Source: Leptoclinus maculatus
Taxonomy: Eukaryota; Chordata; Actinopteri; Perciformes; Stichaeidae
Reading direction: 5' to 3'
Assembly (NCBI GenBank): GCA_032191485.1
Contig: JAVDOI010000009.1
Location: forward strand, 18,147,843 to 18,211,842
DNA length: 64,000 nucleotides
In this document: positions 36,161-48,900 of the stretch, piece by piece
Numbering within the stretch: position 1 is the first letter of the stretch
Layout: every line of letters starts with the position of its first letter
The notes under the pieces: generated by a model
What the model saw: the letters and a program-made list of their open reading frames with translations, nothing else
Databases searched by the model: none
What the model was told of the DNA's origin: nothing
Made by a program: the position numbers and the translations under genes

Positions 36161-36650
36161 AAAGGAATAGTTGTGATTTTTGAAGTGTGGTTGTATGAGG
36201 TTCTTCTCCACAGTCAGTGTTTTACTACAGTAGATGGAGTTTGTAGAAAAGACAGGAGTACCAGCACGGGAGCAAAGCAATGCACTGCTATGAATGTAAT
36301 TTAGACACCTTAAAGAATCAATATCAGTTAAAGTATATGCTATATTTAGAATAATTTCCCTTACCCTCGCTGTCAGACGGCCCTTTCTGAAGTGGGAACT
36401 GAAACTTTTATTCAAGCTTTCCTCAAATACACATTTCCATGTGTCCATTGACAAAAATAGTAATTTTACCTCTCAGAACAAGGGAGTTGCTGGTCGACAG
36501 CTGCCTTGATTGGTTAGTTTATTTGTGTTATTGTGTGAGTTTATTGATCCTGAACTGAAGTCACACGGTAACACAAACAAACTAACAGATGTTAGCCAAC
36601 ATTGCCTGGCAAAGGCGGCGGTGTCTCACCAGGTTGGTTCCAAAAATTAT
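36161..36650 (+). mobile_element. MITE-like teleost repeat ('TTAAAGGAATAGTT' type)
   Basis: Starts ttaaaggaatagttgtgatt, then gaagtgtggttgtatgaggt, cacagtcagtgttttactac, agtagatgg, cagacggccctttctgaag, ggagttgctggtcgacagct and gaagtcacacggtaacac, in the order known for this common fish element. It abuts the truncated 3' end of the hAT at 34668. Its own 3' end is unclear, so the right boundary is approximate. Confidence 0.65.
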
Positions 36651-38795
36651 TATTAGTTGGACAAGAATAGAATATTTTTTTATTTTTAGTTTAAGGTGTT
36701 TGTAGTGTGTTGTCTTGCACTTAAAGGTGAATACCCGTGCATTTATTAGTGCTACACTTTATTGTTGAACAGATGATTGATTCATATTTCTGGATGCAGT
36801 AAGTGATATTACTGCACACAACTATAGTATACAAAGGGAATCACATATGAGACCAAGATGACATGCTAAATAGTAATAATAGCAACTTGCAATAGTAAAA
36901 AGCAATACATTAATGTTGGCTGGTCATTTTTTTTATCTATCCCCGAAGGTTTATTTTGGACCCTGCAAACGTGGCACATTACCTACACTGTAATGTTGAA
37001 AAAGGATTCATTAAAACACAGAAAGGTAGACACAGAGACTCTGATTGCCAGTCTCAGCCCGCCATTCACTGCAAAAACACATTACATTTCCATCAGCAAA
37101 TGAAATTGTTTGGGGTCTACTGACAGAATATACAGATTTTTCAGGAAAATGAAAACCCATTCTGATATTTGCTGCATGCTAAAACGATTGTGTTGCAGCA
37201 TGTCTTTAGCAGAGGTAGCAAACTTGCAGCTGCCTTTTTAACAATCACTGCTTCCATCAGCAAAGCATATCTCAGCAAGGAGAGTCATCATGTACAAGCT
37301 GTCAAGGAGTTTATCTGTGGAATATACACTCACCCTGAGCTGCACTCTTGCACATCAAATGAAGCATGCACACACAGTCCTGCTCAAAGATGGCACACAC
37401 ACACACACGCTTGCATCTTTCCATGTTTTCACCTCAGGCAACTGCTGTACAATCTCTCCTCTAATGCAGAACCGCTGGGGCTTAATTGAAAATGACTTTG
37501 GAGAATTGCCACTTCAAGATTGGAAGATACTGTTTTCACAGGTGTTCAGAGTTGTCAGTGAAACACGTGAGAGAGGAGAGCGGTGACGCATGAAGGAAAT
37601 AATGGAACCTCAAAAGACCGAGCACTGAACACCAAAGTCTGTCTTCCTTTCAATAGATTAAGAAATGTGTTTATGTGCACATCCGACTCTATGCGTCTGT
37701 GTTAGTGGGAGATAGTGAAAGGAAAATATAAAAGCAACCCATGTGTGAAACAAACAGAAAGAGGAAAATGTCGACCATGCTGCTGCTAATTCAAAGCGCA
37801 GAGAAAGATCTTCCGTTGTAAAACAAAAATATTTCACATAACAACAATATGTTGGAATGTGATACATGCAAACAACAAGGAAAGCAGAAAGGGGAGGACT
37901 GGAGTTGACACACAGAATCCCAATGCTGCTCTCAGGCCTTACCAAATATAACCTGACCGCATCATTGCACTGCGTCTGGCAAATGCAGTGTTGAGGAAAT
38001 CCCTTAAAGGAACAGCCGGAGTGGGACAGAAGTGCTGACATTCAAAGATCGCTCTCAGTGACAGCGTTTGTCGTGTATCCCACTCACGGCCCGTGCTCTC
38101 CATTCAACCTTGACAGCGGTTAGGCACGTATCTTTGCTTCATCCCCTTCTTTGCTCGCCACGCTCCGGGACTGCTTTTTCCAGAATGAATTTTTTAAATG
38201 AAGTATGAAACTTAAAAAAATCCCCCCCAGACATGATGACTTTTTCATGAAGTCTAGAAGGACTTTGATTTAGGTCACACAGAAGATAAATCCAGCCTGT
38301 TTTCACTGCGATTGTCAGCTGCTGACCTGACCCACATCGTCCTTTAACCCTCTTTTGCTCTGCTCTCTCCTCTCGGAGGTGAACTGACAGCCGGTTTGCC
38401 CTCACACTTGGTCACAAATGATACTGTTACAGTATGTGATTCAAATCTTTTTCAGAGTGCAGGATTTTAGATGGAAAATCCCTCAGAATATCTCTCAACC
38501 CTGGAAAGCTGGCGAGCAAGGAACAACCAGAAACAACTTCCTCCATTCATTATTCATGCCATGGATAATAGCAATTCAGTGGGCTGGATTATTACAGAGT
38601 GGGATTCTGGAGAGTGGCAGCGCACCGTAGTGGCTAGTACGTTTGAGTTTGTGCTCCAACAAGGTCTCTGTGTTGTTAGTGATGATAACTGACATGTCGG
38701 GGTCAGGGAGAAGTCAAAGTCTAAATGTGCTAAAAAATAAAAGACCGGAGAAGTAGGGGGGGCGTTCTCTAGTGAAGAAGCTTGTGAAATAAATG
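36651..38795. other. Intron 2 sequence, nothing recognised
   Basis: A short (AC)n lies at 37396-37408. Frames at 37169-37586 and 37658-38041 have no domain; they are treated as chance. Confidence 0.5.
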
Positions 38796-39165
38796 TAAAA
38801 GGAACAGTGTGTAACATTCAGAGGGATTAATTGCAGTGGAATATAATATTCATTACTATGTTTTAATCAGTGTATAATCACCTGAAACTAAGAAGCGTAG
38901 TGTTTTCCTTATAAATCCATTTATATCTAGTCCGCCATGTTTCTACAGCAGCCGAGAACACACCAGGTCTGGCGAGAGATTTACCCATTTCACGTTTTCT
39001 GAAGGTAGGGTGTGTTCAGAAACCCGGTTTTAAACAAGCCCCAGTGCTAAATAATTAAAGATTGATAAGCCCCGACGTTACTGGTGCTTTTATTAGTTCA
39101 TGTTTTGCTGTCATTTATCATCAAACTGCAGCGTTCATCTTCTCTCTATGGGGCTGATCTACTGC

Positions 39166-39168
<3 letters not shown>

Positions 39169-39215
<47 letters not shown>
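39169..39215. repeat. (AC)n microsatellite
   Basis: About 23 AC dinucleotides inside the MITE interior. The overlapping minus-strand poly-Cys/Val frames are artefacts of it. Confidence 0.97.
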
Positions 39216-39222
<7 letters not shown>

Positions 39223-39750
39223 TGAAGTGCAAGCAGAGAGGCCGCTGTGGTGATGTGAACCAGGTGAAGTGAAGGATTATCGAGTTGACGGCAACTACGC
39301 TTGTTACAATACGTGCAATCAAATATTTGCGTGTAAAAAGCCAATACTTTATCAATACATCTGTGAACATGCAAACAAAAGTGAAACCTAATTCAATCGG
39401 CCATCGCCAATATGTTTTTTTTGTAAACTTCTCTGCTGGCTGAGACAAAGCAGACAAGAGGACAGGAGGAATGGCTCACACTGATGGATGTCTGTGTTCT
39501 TCATTCTCTATTTATATTATTGACATTTTACATTTATTTCGAGTGAGATATTAATGACTTTATGAAGTGACTTTGCTTTACTGTTGCTGTAGAAACAATA
39601 CTTAGATATATTAAAGTTAATTCTAGTCCTGTTCTGAAGTTATTTGTTTTTAAAATGTGTCATGTAGAAGAAAGGAGTATTGATAAGAAAGATAACTGTC
39701 CTTACCTGAAGGCCACCGTAGTTCTCTACACACTTGGAAAGGCAACGTCC

Positions 39751-39791
39751 TAAATACCCTCTGCTAACGAGGGGTTAGCAGAGGGTATTTA
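39751..39791. repeat. Perfect 18-bp inverted repeat with 5-base loop
   Basis: Left arm taaataccctctgctaac, loop gaggg, right arm gttagcagagggtattta. It lies in the 3' part of the MITE, where family copies normally have an unpaired ggggtattcagttgg-like text, so the left arm looks newly created. Confidence 0.95.
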
Positions 39792-39905
39792 GTTGGTTGC
39801 AACCTGCAACACACTACTAGATGCCCCTAAATCTTACACACTGGGCCTTTAACCTTCTATATATAGGGAATGTATACAGTATGATAAAATATATGTGGAA
39901 AAGTG

Positions 39906-40185
39906 TTTGCCATTGTACGTTTCTGCTAACCATGTTAACGTATGGATGTAAATGTAGGAGAAGCGGCTGTTATTGAGTTACTGTTAAAGAGTGATAAGAG
40001 GGGTGGTGGGTGAAACAAAGACCGCTGCTGGTGTCCTGTGTTAAACCAAAGGTAAACGCTTGTTACCTATGCTTGTTACGTTACGCAAGAAAGGCCGCTA
40101 AACATGCAAACTGCAAACATGATTTGATTTTGGTTCAGAAAAGTCGGCATTCAACGTCTGGTTTGCCAACACGTACAATGACCAA
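39906..40185. mobile_element. Small element with inverted ends (GCCATTGTACGT type)
   Basis: The left end gccattgtacgtttctgcta and the right end (reverse complement of …tttgccaacacgtacaatgacc) match over about 22 bp with a few changes. No transposase. The left end is shared with 32637-32660. Confidence 0.5.
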
Positions 40186-41185
40186 CATGTTTTCTGCCGA
40201 CTGGGGCGCATAATACGTCAACATTTACTCTGATTTGAAGCTAATTCCTGCAGTGTATACCTACTGGGAGATTGTTAGAGGTGTGTAGAGCACAGTCATG
40301 AGGGTCAGGTGCAAGTATCTATCCCATGGCATTTTGTCTGTGAAGTTACTCTAAAAATAAAGAGACATAGCTTGCTTTTTAAAACTGATATATGTGCTGA
40401 GGCAAACAGTGAAAGAGAAATATTACCCTTTTTAATATGTGCTTCACTCACTGCAGGAAGCTCTCTGAATCCTTTTTTTCCTTACCTTGTCGTGTTGGTT
40501 GAAGGTTGCAAACAAACTTTTGATTCATATCTGCAATAGCTTCTTTTGGATTTGTGCTCATCATGCACTGTGTATGCAGAATCCAATTTTAAATCATTCC
40601 CTTTACTGTCAGCGTCGAAGCGACTCACAAACACAAAGTGTTTAGCAGAACGCCAGCTGTTTCTCTGGTGGAGACTTGGCAAAGTAGAAGTGATAAAAGC
40701 CAGGCAGGAGTGTAAGAAGTCAGTGTGCACGCTCTAAAAGTCTCTTGTTTGATCGCCTGCTCTTTGCCGGTGTGCATCCTGTTGCAGTAGCACAGGGGTA
40801 AATACACGTTTTGTTGCCATTTCCAAAGAGAAGGGGAAAAAAGTGCTCTCCTGGAAGGTGAGTGGGAGCTATCCTTCCCGACTCGGCAGTGCCTTTATCT
40901 GGAACCTTTCTTCTTTCTGATAAGCAGCTCCAGAGCCAATCATGTGGAACTTATAACTCAGGCGTGTGAAAGTGAAGTTTTACCGAGGTAAGTAAGAAGA
41001 AGGAGGGGGGAAACGAATAATAAACTTTCCACAAACCTTCACTAAACTTTATTCCTGTGCTGCTCACACATCCGGCAGCATCAATGTCAACATATCTGCA
41101 CTGGCCTCAGTAATGACTATATAACTGTTCTGCAAGCATGGGCAGCTGGAATGTGCAAAAACAAAACGTGTACCTAGCTATAGCA
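40186..41185. other. Intron 2 sequence, nothing recognised
   Basis: Several short frames on both strands (40309-40807) carry no domain or splice context. Confidence 0.5.
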
Positions 41186-41408
41186 GCCACGCCACCAGCC
41201 ACATCACCAGCCACATCACCAGCCACGCCACCAGCCACATCACCAGCCACATCACCAGCCACGCCACCAGCCACATCACCAGCCACATCACCAGCCACAT
41301 CACCAGCCACATCACCAGCCACGCCACCAGCCACATCACCAGCCACATCACCAGCCACGTCACCAGCCACGCCACCAGCCACATCACCAGCCACATCACC
41401 AGCCACCA
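41186..41408. repeat. 12-bp minisatellite, 18 units, with partial 36-bp higher-order pattern
   Basis: Units are gccacatcacca (type S) or gccacgccacca (type P), with one gccacgtcacca. Reading 5' to 3' the order is P S S P S S P S S S S P S S S P S S, i.e. mostly a 36-bp P-S-S block. Because 12 is a multiple of three, several frames stay open on both strands (131 codons plus, 100 and 86 minus), giving Ala-Thr-Ser-Pro or Gly-Asp-Val-Ala repeats. No promoter, splice or homology evidence supports translation. Confidence 0.95.
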
Positions 41409-42300
41409 CAGTCCAGCTCCGTGCTGCGGGCGACTCACGTCACAATGTCGTCCTGCATGGAAATATTTGTGTCATTTCAGATGAGCAGTGGAGTCAAAGC
41501 TCTCAGGCTACTCGCTGCTGTCGACAAACATAAAACATTGTGAAATACGTTTGAGGCGTATAAGTGAATCCATTATAGACGGATTCATTAGTTCAGGAAC
41601 TAAATAGAAAGAGAATGATAAGAGTGAAGTGGATGGTTTACAGATCTAATATGTTTTAAACACAAAGAAATATCCGTTTATTGCTAAATGGGAGGGGAAA
41701 AAAATAGCGTTAATCACTGCAGCATCTGGATGGATGATGAGACTTTAAGTTGATTTACCACAAAATGAAAACAAACCAGAGACAACAAACGGAGATGCTC
41801 TTGAATCGTCGTGGTATGAAATTCCACACTGCCTCCAGACTAAACCCTCTTGATGAAATCCAACATTTGCTGTTATGACAGGAAGCAAATGAGAATGTGC
41901 TTCAGGATATGAGGAAAAAGCCCACGAGTGTGTAATTAAGAAGGTAAGAATTTAAATATTGTGAGAGAGGGTCAGAATAAATGACCTCTTTAATAGCAGC
42001 GAAGTGATTTATGTATTAACGCCAAAGTAAAGCCACGACAGGGGGGGGGGGCAAAAAGGTTGCTGTCATTCACATGAGGTTTGTTTTCAAGCAACATGTG
42101 TACTATATACTGTATATCTTATTCAGTGCGGCAATTTCATGCTCGTACTACTACTGGTACAGAGCCCATTCAAAAACATGCCTGTTCAGAGCCGACTCAG
42201 TGCTTGGCCTCTGGTGTGGTGTTCCTGGAGAACCACTCGTACAAACACCTTTTTCATTGTGAAGAAAAGTGAGTAGAAAACAAGTGCAGACAAGTACATG
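41409..42300. other. Intron 2 sequence, nothing recognised
   Basis: An 11-base poly-G lies at 42041-42051. Confidence 0.5.
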
Positions 42301-42479
42301 AACATAAGATAAGATAAGATAAGATAAGATAATCCTTTATTAGTCCCACATATATACAACCCAACCCAGGGACACAAAACAAACAACAACGAAAGGGACA
42401 AAAGCAAACTGAGGAGAATAACAGGTTTAGACTGAAGAGTATAAAAGTGAGAGACGGCGGTCCAGCAGTATATAGATGG

Positions 42480-42480
<1 letters not shown>
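42301..42480 (-). mobile_element. LINE 3' end with (GATAA)n tail
   Basis: Six GATAA units at 42306-42336 are followed by tcctttattagtcccacata. Read on the minus strand this is a tgggactaataaagga end with a TTATC tail, typical of Rex1/L2-like fish LINEs. Only the extreme 3' end and perhaps 130 bp of UTR are present, so it is 5'-truncated. Confidence 0.65.

Positions 42481-42483
<3 letters not shown>

Positions 42484-42521
<38 letters not shown>
42484..42521. repeat. (GT)n microsatellite
   Basis: About 19 GT dinucleotides adjoining the LINE fragment. Confidence 0.97.
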
Positions 42522-42523
<2 letters not shown>

Positions 42524-44339
42524 ATGTCCATTTTATGTGTGATCCTGTAAAAGGGTGAGTGAGGGGTGTCGAATGAGGTTAGGTAGTATTAATATGAGAC
42601 ACATTTCAATCTACACATAAATACACAAATACTGTACTTCTATAAATATCCATATGAATATATATGTATATATACACATACATACATACATGTGTGTATA
42701 TACATACATACAGAAATACATCTTAAAGAAAGAAGAAAAAGAGAAAAAAATTTAAAATAAATAAATAATTGTATTGTAATAAAATAATAATACATTGTTA
42801 TTTTACTAGAATACAATTTTTTATTTATTAATTTCAGTTAGAAGTAATTATAAATCATTCTTTAAATAGATTATTATGTATACGTGTGTGTGTGGGTGAC
42901 GTGAAGCTGTTTGTCCTTCCTCGATTCCTCGTTGCCTCGTCACTTTAAAGAGACGTCAGATAGATATGACGTGTGTCACCACTGCATCATCTCTCCATTG
43001 TTTTGTTATACCGTTATATTTCATGATGTCTGTCAGATGAGCTTCATTATCCTTTATATATTTTACTGTGTGAAGCTCTACAAATGTTTGTGTCGTCAAA
43101 TTCAGCAAATTAGAGCAGAATGCGAGAGAATGTGTCCATTGATAAACTAGTGTGATGTCAGCAGCTGTTTTCCTCTTGTAAACATCATGTCAGGGTACTA
43201 TCAGTTGGATGTAGCCCACATTCAGTATACAAACAGAACTAACATCAGGTGACATGTGGTTAGAACAGAGCCTTAGGAGGAGCTACACAAACTGTCATGG
43301 ACAGAACGTTTGATCACCTTAGATAACTACAACTTGTGAACTAAATAATGAACTGTTACATTTGTAGAGTCCTGCCATGGTTGAGATTATTCCAGAAGTG
43401 TGTCACGCCTCTTTAATTAGTCTTGAATGCCGAGAAACAAAAGATACACCTCTGTTTCCTCACTGAGAGCTTCTCCGGCAAACCTCCTCCATCCTCAAGA
43501 TGCATTTTAGGAATTGGGAAGTCCTTTAAGATGGAGCGCTGAGATCGATTTCCCGTTCCAGAGACGGAGAATTGAGAAACGAGGAGACAAGGAAGCAGAT
43601 AATTGAGTAATGAGAAACCTGCACCATACACTGAAGTCACGGCTCCTCACGGTCAGGAACACCAGTGAACTACAGTCTAGTTCAGGAGGAACCACCAGGG
43701 GCAGACTTTACTGTGGACAAGGTAGTCCACCTGGACCTGGTACCCCTAAAGAGCCCCAAACAGCTATAGATGTATTATGATGTTCAGATATGAATGATAT
43801 TGAATTATGTTACTATTCTAAGTCATTGTACACTGAAATAACTATTAAAGGCCCCAAAGCTCTTAAACAATATGCAACTCAACTGTATACTACTTACTGT
43901 GTACTTCTACTGCAGAGGAAGACATTGGAGTACATTTACCTGACAGAGAATATACAAATTCAAATTATTCATGTAACAATCCAGCATCATATTAAAACTG
44001 AAAGCTCCACCTTTTAAACAGACTCTTGCTGATAATGTCTCTCTTTCACTCTTCACTTGAAGGAACCATTTAAATGCAGGACATTTACTGTGCAGTATTA
44101 TTAATTGTACTATTAATAGGTAATAATTTCATTCATTTTGAGTACTTCTTCTGCCACTGCCAATACCAACATTCCCATTTAGAGAAAGGGTGAAAAGTTA
44201 CATCAAATCACTAACTCAGCCCATAAAAACACACCTCAGTCGTGGTTACTCGTGGTCATCAACATTAGTGAAATATACTTAGCAGAGGTCATATCCAAAT
44301 AGGTGGTTATGTTTTGACATAACCACCGAAGTTATAATG
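42522..44339. other. AT-rich intron 2 sequence, nothing recognised
   Basis: Low-complexity ATACATAC-type text at 42650-42720. Frames at 42911-43150, 43413-43695 and 43790-44017 have no domain. Confidence 0.5.
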
Positions 44340-44640
44340 TAGACTATGGATTTAGAGGGATTTCTAGTCTCTTTAGCTGCTAAATGCTCCGCTTAGTTCA
44401 CCAGTTAGTCGGTAACTTTGTCATCCTAGTTCGGTGCTGAGTCGGTAGCTTACAGCTGGAAAACAGCTGCAGTGAGACTGAATCAAATCTTTGCAGGTTG
44501 TAAAACAATCTGTAGAGCTGAGGGAGGTACAGAGTCAGGTGATTCTCCGTGAGCTCATCACTATGAGCAACACCTGTCACATTACACAGTCATTAACTCC
44601 ATTGTTAATACACATTTTAAGGCAGCTCTAACAATACTGT
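44340..44640. repeat. Probable old fish repeat (TAGCTGCTAAATGCTCC type)
   Basis: Contains ttagctgctaaatgctccgc, agttagtcggtaactttgtc and cggtgctgagtcggtagct, phrases known from a teleost repeat and partly shared with 16860-16945. Boundaries are approximate. Confidence 0.4.
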
Positions 44641-45871
44641 AGTTAGTGCATCCAGATAGAGTTGCTCTCATTCATCTCACATTTTCTTCCACTTTAGCAG
44701 AGCCAACAGAAGGCTGTATCAATCTTATCCTCCCCAGAGTGCTTTCAAAGAAGTGCTTTTGAAAAGTTCTGGCGAGCCCAGGCCGGCAAGGTTTTGCTGG
44801 AAATACCAAGTCCAATTGGAAAAAGGTCACAGACATCAGGTAGGTCTCTCTGAGAGAGCCGGGCCCTTATTATAGGCATTGACCTGTGAAATATGACATA
44901 GCCTGTGAGCATGCTCAGCTAAATGATGCAATTTGAGAGGATGTCACCCCTCACCCCCAGGTGACCCCATCCTGGCACAGCGGGAGAGGAGGAGTCTGCA
45001 GCCAGGGAGTAATAATGCAGAGCTCTCTCCTCTTTCTCTCCCTCTGATGGTCCCTGTAGTTAGGCAAAGGGGAACCCCTCCAACAATGACGGCCCTCTCA
45101 AAAGAGAGATGATGCAATTCCACTGACTACCACTTATTTATTGCCTGGGTCCAGACCTTTGAATCCACCGAGTTCAAGTCCACTGATTTGTCACTGATTT
45201 GTCTGGCATCGTGACATGAAACAATGGTTTCTCGTTTAAAAAGCTATCAACAAATAAGTGCAGCAGGGAAACTAACGACTAGACAATCTAGAACTAGAAT
45301 GTTGTCATGGCAACACATCCCCTGACAACTTAAAATGATGTTTGATTCAGGCGGATACATTGGTCTCTAGTGATTGGTTAGAAAATTGAATCACCCAGCC
45401 CCATGGAAATCAAATAGAGTGGAGGTAATGAAGATGAAGATGAAGATGGAGAGGTCAGCTTGAAGATGGACTGATATCAGGCAAACCTATTTGTGTTCTG
45501 CAGTGGAAATGAATCCTAAAAGGGACATGTTTCAGCATCCTGTAGTTATTCAACTGGGTACTCTGCCAATGAATAAATCAGTAGTATTATGAGTTACATT
45601 AAGTTATACAGCCAGAGTGTTTTACAAACAGATTTGCTAATCCTATATATGATTACAATAAAATATATAACCACCCACCAGCACATTTTATTCAGTGGCC
45701 AAACCGAGGATTTTTTGTTTTCTAAGGTAAATCAACTTCCTACTACAAACATTAGTTTATTTTATTATTTAAATCCTTAGGTCCTAATATTTGTAAAATG
45801 CACTAATAGATGAATCCAGACTTTCCCTTCAGACTTTTCCCTTCATCATCATTTATTTCCATTATGCAACA
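44641..45871. other. Intron 2 sequence, nothing recognised
   Basis: Only a short gaagat repetition at 45429-45450 stands out. Confidence 0.5.
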
Positions 45872-45944
45872 ATGTGAATGAACGAGGTTCATGTGAATGA
45901 ACGAGGTTCATGTGAATGAACGAGGTTCATGTGAATGAACGAGG
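45872..45944. repeat. 19-bp tandem repeat, nearly 4 units
   Basis: Unit atgtgaatgaacgaggttc starts at 45872, 45891, 45910 and 45929; the last is cut after 16 bases. Units are identical, so the array is young. gaacgaggttc within the unit is a dyad. Confidence 0.95.
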
Positions 45945-48900
45945 GTGCAACGAGGATGTTGAAGGAAACAATAGCGCTAACTCTAATACTGTATAGGCCC
46001 AGTGATGCGGACGATTGCAGGAATATCCGGGTAAATCTGTAATTTATACTTGAGCGAGGCCAGATCCAGAATTTCTCAATGAAAAAGACAGTAGATGTGC
46101 TTCAAGCCCCCTTTTTATGTATCTATTGATTTTATTGTCATAGCAAGTATTTTTTACATACTTTAAATTGTGTCTGGGGGGGGGGGGGTTTAGTTTTTTT
46201 CCACAGGAAACAGGATCAGATTGTGGGGATCAATATCTGCATCTTCACTCCTGGTTTTCACCCCTAATATACATGCTGCATGCTTAGACAGTGGTCCTGG
46301 TGCAAGCAGCTGAATACTATACAGTCGTTCTAGTAAATTACCTTTATGTGTGAAATTGGTGAAGCTCGCCTGTTACTTGTTGATATGTTCTGGATTACTA
46401 ATTATTTTCCAGACCGGAAGTAACTAGAACATTCTCCCCAACAGTTGTCTTAACTGTTCCCCGATACTTCATAATCACTGTCATTTTCAGTGACACTAAT
46501 TTCAGGCAGTTATCCTCATAATGAGCATTTCTTCATATCAAACATCATTACTGTAATCAGAATATTAATAGACGACAACGAAGAGTGGAGAGAATGCTCT
46601 TGTTTTCATCAGATCAGCGCTAATTTGCCGAAGGCAAGAATAAGACCAATTAAAATAATTAGACTGAAACGATTATTTGGTGGAAAATGTGCCTCAATGA
46701 AAAAGAACAAATTGGCTACAGCAATGTTCCTTGGAGGATAATATGAAAGAGTCAGTTGCTACATGTTTATTAGTGGTATGGTGTCATCATATCGACGTTC
46801 ATTGGGAGAGAGCTGTTCATTAGCTGAGAGGTATTTCCTCTGCAGGGGCAGTTAAACATAGAGCCTTACCACAAGTCCTTCATGAGACTAGAGCTCTCAG
46901 TACCACATGCTAATTTAGTACAAATGTACAATGATAATTGTTAGTTTGCTTCATTTTTGAAGCAACATCAATGAGCCAGTGGTGAGTCCTGCCTCACAGA
47001 CAGTGTTGTCAGAGCCTCAGCCCCATTTACCAGCTGTAATACACTTGAACTTGGTTTTGTCACATCATGTCACGGCATGTAGAGCACATTGAACTCTCTG
47101 TGTCAATGTCAATGATGCAAATAGGAGGAGATGCTAATACGTTAAAGGAGCAATATATGTGATTCAGAGCATTAATATAGCAGCAAACAACTCTCTATAG
47201 AGGTTACAGCTGATGACGGCCTCGTCACATCGCTCTTTGCAATATGGTCGTGCATTCAAGCTAGCAGTGACCTGCACATCTTACCTAACAGAAGAAACCA
47301 CAGTCACAGCATGTAAGCTGCTAAGAATACTGCAGAAGCTACTCACAGAGCATGATGCATAATTAATTGAGGTGGAAATTTCAAATCTCTTTTCTGATTT
47401 GAATTATTTTGTCCAGTTCAGTATGAAGATAAATCATCACAATGTTTCTTTGGTTTTAAAGTCTAAAGATTGCGTTATATGTTCATTCAAAAGAGCCTCT
47501 CACGTCAGCTTTTCAGTTCCGTTTGCTGGTTCGAACTGAACTCATTCAGCACAAACATGAGCACTGCTTTGTAATATCTTGCTAAGATATAACAGTTGAT
47601 GTTTTAGTAAGCCATCTGCAACACGGTCGTGGTATCGTGAATTTTTCTGTGGCTTCTGTTGTTTTTTAGCTGTTTTTTAATCAGGACCTGACATACAGTT
47701 TATCACGGCTGAGCTGACAATGACACTTTCTGTCTCCAGTGAGGGGAGCTCTAATGTTAAAAGCTACCGACTCTGTCAGTGCTGATGACTAAACTCCGTT
47801 CAGTTTGAGGATTCAGTAAACACAAAATAAGAAAGAAAAAGGACTGGACTTTAGTTTATGTGTGTTGCAGTGGAACAAAAAGAGATTACCATCGGCTCAT
47901 CATCAAGCTTTCCAGCTCAGTAATCCAGAAACTTCAAAGAACTCACTGTATAAATCACAGAAAACAACTGCTGCATAGGCATGTTTGCAAAAAGTACAAG
48001 TATAAAATGTGTCAAATTCATACAGTGATAGGAGGGAAATACAACCTGACTTTGTTGTTGGCATTAATTGACCCACGTCTGAATACCTGCAAATTAATAC
48101 AGGGCTTGTCATATTTGATAAAGTTTCATCTAGCAGAACAATACTCCAGAGGCCAGATGAGAGAGGCTGCACAACTATGAAGAATTGTTTTGCTGAGTTT
48201 GATTTATTGTCAACGATAAACTGCTCGCCTTCATTTTTTCCCTCTAACCACGCACATATGAAGGCTTTGAAAATGATGACTGACTGATGGGTGAAGGGGG
48301 AGGTTAAACGTGCTTCTACCTCCTCACAAGGAATACGAGGCCTCTCCTGCTCTCTATAGGACAGTCTTGGGGCTTAGTTAGTCTTAGTCTTCTTTTAAAG
48401 TTTGTGCCTTAAATCTGTGTGCTCCGGTTTACTTTGGACCTCACCTCTGAAGTTTCTTCTGATACTGACCGATCAGCTTTCATTGTCTAAGGTCAGGATG
48501 TTCATTAAAATTGACAAGACTGACTGGGCGATACTTTGAGGTGTTGCCACTGCCTCGACCTTTGCAAGAAGGCAGCTTTAAGACTCGTCATCTGGGACGT
48601 CTTCACGCAAACTGATAAATATTCTGTCCAAACCGCTCCTCTTCAAACCCTATCAGAGCTTTGATCTCAATTAGCCGGCAACAGAGAGACGAGTCGGGGG
48701 CCGGAGATGACATGAGACAGCCAGGTTTCTCAGCGCTGCCCCCAGAAAGCAGCTGCATCAATAAATAGTGCTAGTTGGCCTTCTATCTTTCTCCTTTTTC
48801 ATTCCTCTATCCAATTTCCTTTCCTTCAACTTCCTCTGCTTCCAACATTCCTGTCATGCATTCACAACACAGCGTTTCCTCAGACACTGATGTATTGGAA

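Larger units (their letters stand above)
38799..39849 (+). mobile_element. TAA-flanked MITE ('CAGTGTGTAACATT' type) with internal insertion
   Basis: Termini aaggaacagtgtgtaacatt and its mirror (…aatcttacacactgggcctt) pair over about 20 bp, flanked by TAA on both sides (38796-38798 and 39850-39852), a Harbinger-type target. Family phrases occur at both ends: gtataatcacctgaaa, gccatgtttctacagcagcc; acctgaaggccaccgtagtt, ggttgcaacctgcaac. The middle (about 39010-39690), including (AC)n, is not part of the family and looks inserted. A second diverged copy lies at 57583-57850. Confidence 0.8.

Noticed and set aside
41107..41533. 131-codon Ala-Thr-Ser-Pro and 100-codon Gly-Asp-Val-Ala frames
   Set aside because: The 12-bp minisatellite cannot close any frame that is open in one unit; flanks show no coding signal.
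45872..45944. Regular 19-bp repeats considered as a CRISPR array
   Set aside because: Units are contiguous with no spacers, and the context is a vertebrate intron.
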